Shown here in pieces: positions 8,014-14,412 of a DNA stretch of 18,133 bases. Where the stretch lies: positions 1 through 18,133 of the forward strand of contig JAGUYV010000293.1 of NCBI GenBank assembly GCA_020061125.1. Direction: 5' to 3'. The notes beneath the pieces were generated by a model. It did no database searches. It was given only the letters and a program-made list of their open reading frames with translations, and was not told where the DNA came from. Position 1 is the first letter of the stretch. Every line of letters begins with the position of its first letter. Source of the stretch: a bacterium. Lineage in GTDB: Bacteria > UBP15 > UBA6099 > DSWB01. The position numbers were made by a program, and so were the translations under genes.

Positions 8014-8664
8014 TCACATGCCGCTGTCCGGGCGCATGTAGAAAATCTGCAAACGGCCCTTGATGGAGCCTGCGTAGAAAGCCGCGGACAGGGTTTCGCC
8101 ACCGGAGCGCGAGGCGTTGACGCTCACGGCAGCGCAATCGGAAATCCCCATGGCGCGCCCCGCGTCCGCAGCCTGTTTTGCAGTCACGGCTTCCGGCAAA
8201 TCCAGATCCTTCATATAATCTTCGGATACATCCGTGAACAGCGCTTTCTGTTCCTCGACCATGCGCTGGCTGATGTTGGCGATCTGTTCGTACACGGCCG
8301 CGCAGGCCATGGGCTTTATGGCGGCTTCGCACGCGTCATATTTCTCCTGCGGCGCAGCCGGAGAGGAAGCGCTGATGGATTTGGCTTCGGCGATATACTC
8401 TTCGAGCGTGGCCTGGGCTGGATACTGCGCATGGTTGAGTCGTGCGGTGTACTCGGTAAGCGCACCGCCCTGCATGAGCCTGGCCGCAGTTTCAGACTTG
8501 CACAGATCTTTTTCGAGCTGTTTCATGGGGTCCGCGGCCTTGCGATCCGCACTGGCGCCCGGAACCGGCTTCGGTGCTCTGGCCCTGTTGCAGGAAACCC
8601 CGCCCAGGCCAGTTGCGGCCGCAAGCGCCGCCGCAAACACGAACTTGAAAAACCCGCGCTGCAT
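8014..8664 (-). CDS. Small exported protein, five-cysteine family, member A
   Basis: 216 residues from the ATG at 8664. An in-frame ATG 15 bases earlier lies inside the ribosome site (GGAGGAAAATATC before the chosen ATG), so it is rejected. The N terminus is basic then hydrophobic (MQRGFFKFVFAAALAAATG) and ends in GGVSC. Cys25 could be lipidated, although Gly at -3 makes the lipobox atypical. The mature part has exactly four further cysteines: 55 (KDLC), 112, 121 and 177 (MGISDC). The same plan is seen in the two genes upstream, which suggests two disulphides and a common fold. I recognise no named family. It is followed by its own terminator (7831-7863), and the upstream gene also ends in a terminator, so it is its own unit. 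Confidence 0.78.
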   Translation of the reverse strand: MQRGFFKFVFAAALAAATGLGGVSCNRARAPKPVPGASADRKAADPMKQLEKDLCKSETAARLMQGGALTEYTARLNHAQYPAQATLEEYIAEAKSISASSPAAPQEKYDACEAAIKPMACAAVYEQIANISQRMVEEQKALFTDVSEDYMKDLDLPEAVTAKQAADAGRAMGISDCAAVSVNASRSGGETLSAAFYAGSIKGRLQIFYMRPDSGM

Positions 8665-8680
8665 GATATTTTCCTCCAAT

Positions 8681-8704
8681 GCCCGTATGCCCGTATGCCC
8701 GTAT
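8681..8704. repeat. Three tandem copies of GCCCGTAT
   Basis: Three perfect 8-base units lie head to tail at 8681-8688, 8689-8696 and 8697-8704, immediately upstream of the ribosome site of the gene at 8014-8664 (read as ATACGGGC on its strand). A TAAAAT -10-like hexamer (8708-8703) overlaps the outer end, so the array probably forms the first transcribed bases. No good -35 is visible. Confidence 0.85.
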
Positions 8705-8742
8705 TTTACCCGGTGCGGCCGCGCGCGTCCTGCGGTGAATTG

Positions 8743-8770
8743 AAAAAACCGGGGCGGCGCGCCGCCCCGG
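8743..8770 (-). terminator. Intrinsic terminator after the 176-residue lipoprotein gene
   Basis: A perfect 22-base palindrome (8749-8770, all G and C) is followed on the - strand by six U residues (8748-8743). It lies 33 bases past the stop of the gene at 8804-9334. The strength of stem plus U-tract makes this one of the clearest signals in the window. The + strand side has only TTT, so it is mainly one-directional. Confidence 0.92.
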
Positions 8771-8803
8771 TTTCTGATTGCGGTTCATGCCGGCGCAAGC
8801 CGA

Positions 8804-9334
8804 TCACATATCGCCGATATACCACTTGCCCTCAACCTTGATGGTGGGGATTTCTTCTTCTTTTTCTTCTTCATCCGGAGATTTGGACTTGATCTTCACG
8901 ACACCGCAGGCCTCGACTTTCTCGATGCCCATTTCCTTAAGTTCGGCGGGAATTTCGCTGTCGCAGGCCTTCTCTTCCGCGGAAAGCACGGAGCAGGATT
9001 CGAGCATGGCTTCACCCTTCATTTCTTCCTTGAACATCTCGCGGGGATCGCCTTCCATTCCGTACTCGGCCATCTGCTTCTTCATGGCGTCGAACATCTG
9101 CGGGGGCATGAGATCCAGAAGCGCGCCCACATCACCGGCCAGACCGGCCTTGCACATTTTGTCGCCCAGTTCCTGAACGCCGCTGATTTTCGGCTCGGCT
9201 TTGGCCGCTGCCTTTTCCCCGGCTTTGCCAGCAGCTTCTTTTCCACCCTTTTCGCCGCCCTTGTTGCTGCAGCCCGTCACGGCCAGGGACACGGCGAACA
9301 CACAACACAGCATTGCCATAAGAATCTTTTTCAT
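8804..9334 (-). CDS. Lipoprotein, five-cysteine family, member B
   Basis: 176 residues. The signal peptide ends in a standard lipobox, AVTGC, with lipidated Cys22 followed by Ser, which would send it to the outer membrane under the usual Lol rule. Residues 25-49 are a Lys/Gly/Ala/Glu-rich, repeat-like tether. The globular part has Cys61 (DKMC), Cys114 (ESCSVL), Cys124 (KAC) and Cys143 (EACGVV), matching its two neighbours, and ends in GKWYIGDM. A strongly acidic stretch (DEEEKEEE, 154-161) lies between Cys143 and the C-terminal strand. The ATG follows GGGAGGA. It has its own near-consensus promoter (9483-9511) and a strong terminator (8743-8770), so it is monocistronic and probably well expressed. 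No function can be named. Confidence 0.88.
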   Translation of the reverse strand: MKKILMAMLCCVFAVSLAVTGCSNKGGEKGGKEAAGKAGEKAAAKAEPKISGVQELGDKMCKAGLAGDVGALLDLMPPQMFDAMKKQMAEYGMEGDPREMFKEEMKGEAMLESCSVLSAEEKACDSEIPAELKEMGIEKVEACGVVKIKSKSPDEEEKEEEIPTIKVEGKWYIGDM

Positions 9335-9482
9335 TCTCTCTGACTTCCTCCCATGAGTTTTTTGGAATCGTTCATAATGTCTTGTTTATCTGTAAGCGGC
9401 GTTCGCGTACTTAGCCGCGAATCGTATCCATGATGAGCGCTTGGCGTAACATTCCCTGCGCGCGCCATGCTGAAGTTGACCC

Positions 9483-9511
9483 ATCATATCATCACAAAAG
9501 ATATATGTCAA
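9483..9511 (-). promoter_or_regulatory. Near-consensus sigma70-type promoter for the 176-residue lipoprotein
   Basis: On the - strand: TTGACA (9511-9506, perfect), 17 bases, TATGAT (9488-9483, 5 of 6). Transcription should begin near 9476, giving a leader of about 142 bases. That leader contains a TTCGCG/CGCGAA hairpin (loop 8) in its middle. Confidence 0.78.
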
Positions 9512-9513
9512 AA

Positions 9514-9537
9514 TCACAGGCCCGTGATCCATGTCAC
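9514..9537. promoter_or_regulatory. Phased GTGA/TCAC half-sites, possible CRP/FNR-type operator
   Basis: Directly upstream of the -35 box, read on the - strand, GTGA (9537-9534), TCAC (9527-9524) and GTGA (9517-9514) start exactly 10 bases apart. The first two form TGTGA-N6-TCACG, close to the CRP-type palindrome. The last two form ATCAC-N6-GTGAT. A further GTGA (9495-9492) lies in the promoter spacer. The symmetry is seen; the identity of the regulator is inference. Confidence 0.42.
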
Positions 9538-9565
9538 ATGACAGATATGCGCCGTCATTGTGCAT

Positions 9566-10180
9566 TCAGCGCATTTCCGGCATTTCCGTTATTATGCGCC
9601 AGCTCCCGCCGGTTTTTCCGGCCAGAAATTTCTGGCTCTGCGCTTCACGGCCCTTGAGCTTGTATGAAACCACCAGATAACCGCACGAGTCCACGCCCAT
9701 GGCCTCGAGCACGCCCAGGACCGCGTCCTCTGAAAACAATGCGCCTCCGCCCGTGGAGAGGTCCGCGGCTGCGGTCTCGCAGGGCGCGGGTTCTTCCAAA
9801 ACTTCACAGGTCTCGATGGGATGCGCCGCCAGGTCCGCTTTCATGTCGCCGGTCAGAGATTCCATTTCCGCGCGCGCTTCCTCAATCGCCTGATCCAGGG
9901 TTTTGTCCTGGAGATCCATCATGAGGGCGGTGCCGCGCAGCCGGGTGATGAATTCCACGGACTGCACCATGAGACCTGGGATGCGCTCGGCGCTACACAG
10001 ATCCGCGGCCAGGGTTCCGAACACGGGCGGTTTCGAGGGTTTCTTGTTTTGCAGCTGTGTGTCCGCGGGCGCGTGGGCGGTTTTGTCCGCGGGTTTGCCG
10101 TTGCCGTCATGCTTGCGGCATCCGGCCGGCACAAGGCCCAGGGCGAAAAAAACCATGATCGCGGGAACGATTTTCCTCAT
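9566..10180 (-). CDS. Small exported protein, five-cysteine family, member C
   Basis: 204 residues. MRKIVPAIMVFFALGLVPAGC is a signal peptide with a probable lipobox (PAGC; Pro at -3 is not ideal) and lipidated Cys21. A Lys/Pro/Ala-rich tether (22-54) follows, then Cys62 (ADLC), Cys125 (IETCEVLEE), Cys134 (PAPC) and Cys166 (MGVDSCGYLVVSY), and a closing SWRIITEM. The Cys order, the MGxxxCG turn and the C-terminal Trp-x-Ile strand match the two genes downstream, so the three are probably old duplicates. GGAG lies 8 bases before the ATG, inside a hairpin loop. The gene has its own promoter (10244-10272). No strong terminator follows; the short ATCAC/GTGAT hairpin at 9513-9528 is a weak candidate. 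Confidence 0.82.
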   Translation of the reverse strand: MRKIVPAIMVFFALGLVPAGCRKHDGNGKPADKTAHAPADTQLQNKKPSKPPVFGTLAADLCSAERIPGLMVQSVEFITRLRGTALMMDLQDKTLDQAIEEARAEMESLTGDMKADLAAHPIETCEVLEEPAPCETAAADLSTGGGALFSEDAVLGVLEAMGVDSCGYLVVSYKLKGREAQSQKFLAGKTGGSWRIITEMPEMR

Positions 10181-10198
10181 GCGAAAAGCTCCTTTCGC
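10181..10198 (-). promoter_or_regulatory. Ribosome site held in a hairpin loop
   Basis: Directly before the ATG of the 204-residue gene, GCGAAA (10198-10193) pairs with TTTCGC (10186-10181). The loop GGAGCT carries the Shine-Dalgarno bases. The stem ends at the start codon, so folding could modulate initiation, or may simply present the ribosome site. The pairing is perfect over six base pairs. Confidence 0.45.
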
Positions 10199-10243
10199 GG
10201 CCGCGGATTATGCGTGTCCGCGCACGGCGCCACGCGGTGTTTC

Positions 10244-10272
10244 ATACTATCACGCCTCTGTAGGATTGTCAA
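10244..10272 (-). promoter_or_regulatory. Promoter for the 204-residue lipoprotein-like gene
   Basis: On the - strand: TTGACA (10272-10267, perfect), 17 bases, TAGTAT (10249-10244, 4 of 6). The start of transcription would be near 10237, about 57 bases before the ATG. The promoter layout parallels that of the neighbouring 176-residue gene, but the GTGA array is not present here. Confidence 0.65.
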
Positions 10273-10331
10273 AAAAGCCATCCCGAAACGAATTGCTTCC
10301 GGCAAAAGTTCTGGAAAAAACAGTCTGAAAG

Positions 10332-10345
10332 TACAAATAATTGTA
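10332..10345. promoter_or_regulatory. Palindrome TACAA-ATAA-TTGTA between divergent genes
   Basis: A perfect 5+5 inverted repeat in an AT-rich stretch lies between the start of the 204-residue gene (- strand) and the amidohydrolase (+ strand). It could be an operator for either. No convincing + strand promoter could be drawn around it. Confidence 0.25.
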
Positions 10346-10403
10346 TGTAACAAATTTTGGAAAACGCGCGCCGCGCTCCCGCGCAGCGCCACGGTGCCAC
10401 ATT

Positions 10404-11795
10404 ATGCCTACCCTGGAAACTCTGGATATAAGCCCCGGCAGAGTCTGTTTGCGCGATGTGCGCGTCGTGGACATCGTGAGCGGGCACACCACCGGCCCGG
10501 TGAATGTGATCGTTGAACACGGACGCATCGCCGCCGTGGACGCGCCGCCCCAGGGCGTCGGCATTCCCGCGCAGAACCTCACCCTGGTTCCTGGCCTCAT
10601 TGATTGCCACAGCCACATTTTAAGCCCATTCCTCACCAAGCAGGAAGGGTTTCTGGGCGCGTGGACCATGCGCCAGATCGGACGCAACCTGCGGACCAAC
10701 CTGGCCTCGGGCGTGGTGCTGGTGCTGGACATGTTAAGCCCCATCCGCATCATGAACAAGGTGCGCTGGCTCGTGGAGCGCGGCACGCTCGCAGGCCCGG
10801 AGATCCGCGCCAGCGGCGCGATTTTAAGCTGCGAGGGCGGATACCCGGAATTCATTTTTCCCATCCCCTGGCCCCTGGCCGGAATCATCGGTTCGCCCAA
10901 GTACCATCTGTCGAGCGAATCCGACGCCCGCAAAATGGTGGCGTACCTGCACAAATGCGGCGCGGACCACATCAAGATCGGCTACACCAGCCGCCCGCGC
11001 GATTTTCACGGCCCGAAGATGCCGGTGCTGAAACGGGAAATCCTCATCGCCATCTGCGATGCGGCCCATGCTCTTGGACTCAAGGTGGCCGTGCACCACA
11101 ACTGGTCGTGCGACATCGAGCCGATCCTTGAGGCCAATCCGGACTCACTCGAGCACCAGTGCAACGATCAGGTCATCACGGACGAACACCTCGCGCTCGT
11201 GAAGAAAAAAGGAGTGGCCGTGACGCCCACGCTCACCGTGGGCCACAACATGGCGTATTTCGACCAGAAAACCGAGTTCATGCGCAGCCAGGCCGCGAGC
11301 GAACTGTTCGAGCCGGAAGCCGTGGAGCACCTCAAATTCGTGGCCGACACATGGCTCGACCCAAACGAAACCAGCTATCAGGATGTGTTCGGGTACTGGC
11401 GCGGCAGCCATGATGTGTACGACCGCGCCACGCAGACCACGAGGCGGCTGTTCGAGGCGGGCGTGCCCATCCTGTGCGGCACGGACTTTGGGGCGGTCAC
11501 GGCGTTCAGCGGCGAGACCGCGGACGAGGTGCGCCGCCTGTCCATGCACGGGCTGGGCAATCTCGAAGCCCTGCGCGCAGCCACTCTGCGCGCGGCGCAA
11601 CACATCGGCGTGGACGCGGATTATGGCTCCATCGAACCCGGCAAGCGCGCGGATTTTTTCCTCGTCGAGGGCGACCCTCTCGAAGACGCGGCTGCGCTGC
11701 GCAATGTGCGCATGGTCGCCAAAAGCGGCCGATGGTACAAACCCGGCGGCGACACCACAACGCCCATGTTCAATAAGGGGTATGCGTTCAAGTGA
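10404..11795 (+). CDS. Metal-dependent amidohydrolase, imidazolonepropionase-like family
   Basis: 463 residues from the ATG at 10404. An in-frame TTG at 10341 would add 21 residues of unlikely sequence, and a stop codon lies just before it. The ribosome site is weak (GGTG 8 bases upstream). After a small beta-sandwich N terminus the metal motif GLIDCHSH (His69, His71) appears, then Lys191 in HIKIGY (probable bridging ligand), His231 in VAVHHNW, His251 in LEHQCND and Asp361 in GTDFG. The C terminus, SIEPGKRADFFLVEGDPLED, closes the sandwich. This is the full two-metal amidohydrolase set seen in imidazolonepropionase- and prolidase-like hydrolases of cyclic amides or dipeptides. No signal peptide is seen, so it is cytoplasmic. 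The substrate is unknown, and no histidine-degradation genes are near. It converges with the C39-like gene, 18 bases apart. Confidence 0.88.
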   Translation: MPTLETLDISPGRVCLRDVRVVDIVSGHTTGPVNVIVEHGRIAAVDAPPQGVGIPAQNLTLVPGLIDCHSHILSPFLTKQEGFLGAWTMRQIGRNLRTNLASGVVLVLDMLSPIRIMNKVRWLVERGTLAGPEIRASGAILSCEGGYPEFIFPIPWPLAGIIGSPKYHLSSESDARKMVAYLHKCGADHIKIGYTSRPRDFHGPKMPVLKREILIAICDAAHALGLKVAVHHNWSCDIEPILEANPDSLEHQCNDQVITDEHLALVKKKGVAVTPTLTVGHNMAYFDQKTEFMRSQAASELFEPEAVEHLKFVADTWLDPNETSYQDVFGYWRGSHDVYDRATQTTRRLFEAGVPILCGTDFGAVTAFSGETADEVRRLSMHGLGNLEALRAATLRAAQHIGVDADYGSIEPGKRADFFLVEGDPLEDAAALRNVRMVAKSGRWYKPGGDTTTPMFNKGYAFK

Positions 11796-11813
11796 ACCGG
11801 GGAATCTCCGGCG

Positions 11814-12389
11814 CTACCCTTGCAGCAGGAACACGGTCCTTGGCTTGACAAGTCCCGCGCGCACCAGCGGCAACTGGCTTTCCGGCATGTACCCGGGCAA
11901 CAGCGAAAACCGGTCCCACCATTCGGGCAAATCCATTTTCTCAATAACGCCGAACGGATTGGCGACGGTCACGGTTGCGTCCGGTCCGTTCACGCCGGTG
12001 AACACTCCGTAATGCATGACTTTGTTCGGCGGGTGGAAGTGGTCCACCACGGCGTACAGAAACATGGTGGGAAGGCCGCGACGGAGATTGACGATAATGC
12101 GCTCGAACACATCCGGCGCGTCCCCGATCATGCGCACGCGCAGTCCGAGTTTTCTGGCGTAATGGTCGAAACCCGCGGCCACGGTCCAGTGCAGGGTGCC
12201 CCAGGGGTGCGTGAGACAGCGACGGGACAGTTGCTTTTCAGCAACATTGAGGCCCAGGAATTCGAGAACCATGCGCGCGGCGCACGGCCCGCAGGTGTGA
12301 TCGGTCTGCTGTTTGAAAACCGGAAAATTTTCAAGCTCAATGACATCGCCGCCGGGATCGGGCGGCTCGGTTTTCCAGTCTCTTTTCAT
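11814..12389 (-). CDS. C39-like cysteine peptidase domain protein
   Basis: 191 residues. FKQQTDHTCGPCAARM (25-40) gives the catalytic Gln27/28 and Cys33 of papain-like C39 peptidases. His126 in VMHYGVFTGV and Asn144 in VANPFG complete the triad position (Asn or Asp occurs there in relatives). There is no ABC-transporter or membrane part, so it is not a bacteriocin exporter but a stand-alone domain of the Peptidase_C39_2 kind. No signal peptide is seen, unlike the two genes upstream in the same operon. The start ATG follows GAGGAAGG by 6 bases and lies 12 bases after the upstream stop. The sequence supports the fold well; whether it cleaves peptides or acts as a transferase is open. Confidence 0.78.
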   Translation of the reverse strand: MKRDWKTEPPDPGGDVIELENFPVFKQQTDHTCGPCAARMVLEFLGLNVAEKQLSRRCLTHPWGTLHWTVAAGFDHYARKLGLRVRMIGDAPDVFERIIVNLRRGLPTMFLYAVVDHFHPPNKVMHYGVFTGVNGPDATVTVANPFGVIEKMDLPEWWDRFSLLPGYMPESQLPLVRAGLVKPRTVFLLQG

Positions 12390-12401
12390 GGTATGCCTTC
12401 C

Positions 12402-14402
12402 TCAATCATCAAGTTGCCGCAGAAAGAAGTTCTGTCCGGCTGAAAATTCCGGATCCGCGACCACGGGCGCGCCCGGTTCCAAAAGGTTCTGGAATCTGCC
12501 TGTGAGCTTGAGTCCCGACGACAGGCACCGGCCCATGCGGAACGGCGCGCGTTCCACCTGCCACGCACCGGCCCGTTGCAGAGATATATCCTGCCTCTGC
12601 GCGGCCGCGTATTCGAGCAGGTTCAGAAACGCATCCACGCCCTGGGCCTTTGCGGCAACGAATTCCCCGGCGAACCCGGCGTATACAATTCTTCCTTTGC
12701 CCGCGGGCGCGTCCCACACCACGGGCTTGCCGCCGTTCGAGAACAGCACGCGCGCGTCCTGCACCGCGCATGCGGTCAGTGGCAGCGTGGCCTGAAGCGG
12801 CCCGGAAGGAGACAGCGCGGGGGGCGCATCGGCCACCGGGTCCAGGACACGCGTCTGGGTCGAAAGCATGGCGGCCGTATCCAGGCCCGGAACGACTTTG
12901 GGCATCCACGATTTGCATCGCTGCATTTCCAACCCGAGTGCGTCGAGCAGGGCCGCGGCCGGGCTTTCCATGCCCTGTTTGCGCCACCACGAAGATGGCA
13001 TGTCGTCGTACTCGTCCGCGCCGCCCAGAAACAGCAGCACCCCGCCTTGTTTAACCCAACGGGCCATGCCCTGCACGATTTCCGGCGACACGGGTTTCCA
13101 CGCATCGAAACTCGCCACGATCAGCTTGATGTCCGCGGGCGGATAATCCGGCTCCGCGAACCGCTCGGCGGGCAGCACGCGCGCGGGGATGCCCGCGCGC
13201 ACCGCGGCCAGCATGGGCGCGATATGCCCGCTGAACCGGCTCATGCCCTGCCCCGTCTGCCACATGGCCGAGTCCGCGGTCAGAAACCCGATCTCCGTGG
13301 TCACCGGTCCGGCCCAGGTTCCTCCCTCGGGCATTTCCCTCTGCGCCTTCCAGATCGTGAACAGTTGATTCTTGTACGATTCCGGGACCGGCCCGTCCCC
13401 GTACAAATCCGTGCTGATGAAGATGCGGCTGGGCCACGGCGCGATTTCGTAGCGGTTCACGGACGGATGCAGGAGCGCGGCCGCGAGCGTATCCTCGTAC
13501 CACGCTTCGAGATCGGACCACGACGCGCCTTTGGCGTCCTCCACCGGATCGGTGAGGAACCAGGCGTGCTTGCGCGTGCCGCGCACAAGTTCCGCGAAGT
13601 AGCTGTATTCGAGGAATGCATAATGAAAGGTGCTGGCGAACGGTTCGCCGCCGAGCATGTGCGCGTGCTTGGCCGTGCCGGTCCACACCTGCGCAATGAA
13701 CCCGTCCGTGTCTTCGAGCGCGAAGAATGCGTGGTGCGGCGCGATGATCTTCCAGTCCGTGTAGTTGGGATTGCTGTGCGCCGGAACCAGGCACGCCACG
13801 GACGCGTCGCGGGATTTCACATGCCCGCACACCTGGCGGAAGAATTCCTCGTACAGGTACGCTTTGAGCTGCCCGGCGCGCCAGTTGTTTTCCAGGGTCT
13901 CGTGCGGCGCGCGCCACGGCTCTCCATAATGCTCCCGCCAGGCTTTCTTGAAAGATTCGCTGTAGCCCGTGCTGGCGAAGAACTCCGGCTCCTCGGGCAG
14001 AATACCGCGCGCGCCCGCTTCCAGCGCCTTGTCCACACGCCGGTTGAACCAGTCTATCCAGGGCTGGACCGGCACCACCCACGCTCGCCCCGGGATCATC
14101 TCGAACGGCGTCCCGTCGCTGATTGTCTGCTTGATTTCAGGGTGCTGCACCACGATGTCCGTTTGCTTGTCGAGCCAGCTCGCGCCCAGCATGACCCAGG
14201 TCTCGAATCCGTGATCGGCCCAGGATTTGATGCGCGCGGCTTCGTCGCTGTACACGAAAACCACATCCGCGGGCAGATGGATTTCCTCTCGCCAGGCGTT
14301 CCATTCCTGAAAGCCGGTGCGCGGGCCGTCCGCGACCGCCGCGGCGCGCGCCAGCAGCACAAGCGCGATGGCCGTAAAAACCGAAATCCGGCGCATGTTC
14401 AT
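12402..14402 (-). CDS. Exported glycoside-hydrolase-like TIM-barrel protein
   Basis: 666 residues with a signal peptide ending near AVA-D (residues 23-25). The first half reads like a (beta/alpha)8 barrel: VVFVYSDEAARIKSWADHGF (47-66), PVQPWIDWFNRRVDKALEAG (111-130), and ARGILPEEPEFF (131-142), whose Glu residues 137, 138 and 140 are acid/base candidates. Residues about 394-462 (APMLAAVRAGIPARVLPAER, then WVKQGGVLLFLGG) resemble the glutamine-amidotransferase-like trimerisation domain of GH42-type beta-galactosidases. A beta-rich tail ends the protein. I cannot name a CAZy family and the nucleophile is not certain. The ATG at 14402 sits 10 bases after the stop of the PHP protein. An internal ATG two codons later would also work. 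It is likely to act on carbohydrate outside the cytoplasm. Confidence 0.6.
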   Translation of the reverse strand: MNMRRISVFTAIALVLLARAAAVADGPRTGFQEWNAWREEIHLPADVVFVYSDEAARIKSWADHGFETWVMLGASWLDKQTDIVVQHPEIKQTISDGTPFEMIPGRAWVVPVQPWIDWFNRRVDKALEAGARGILPEEPEFFASTGYSESFKKAWREHYGEPWRAPHETLENNWRAGQLKAYLYEEFFRQVCGHVKSRDASVACLVPAHSNPNYTDWKIIAPHHAFFALEDTDGFIAQVWTGTAKHAHMLGGEPFASTFHYAFLEYSYFAELVRGTRKHAWFLTDPVEDAKGASWSDLEAWYEDTLAAALLHPSVNRYEIAPWPSRIFISTDLYGDGPVPESYKNQLFTIWKAQREMPEGGTWAGPVTTEIGFLTADSAMWQTGQGMSRFSGHIAPMLAAVRAGIPARVLPAERFAEPDYPPADIKLIVASFDAWKPVSPEIVQGMARWVKQGGVLLFLGGADEYDDMPSSWWRKQGMESPAAALLDALGLEMQRCKSWMPKVVPGLDTAAMLSTQTRVLDPVADAPPALSPSGPLQATLPLTACAVQDARVLFSNGGKPVVWDAPAGKGRIVYAGFAGEFVAAKAQGVDAFLNLLEYAAAQRQDISLQRAGAWQVERAPFRMGRCLSSGLKLTGRFQNLLEPGAPVVADPEFSAGQNFFLRQLDD

Positions 14403-14412
14403 TTTGAAGACC

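Noticed and set aside
10341-10403. N-terminal extension of the amidohydrolase from TTG at 10341
   Set aside because: The extension is basic and unrelated to the fold. The ATG at 10404 gives a normal N terminus, and the TTG overlaps the TACAA/TTGTA palindrome.
11796-11813. Shared terminator between the converging amidohydrolase and C39-like genes
   Set aside because: A short CCGG/CCGG stem exists but there is no U-tract on either strand.
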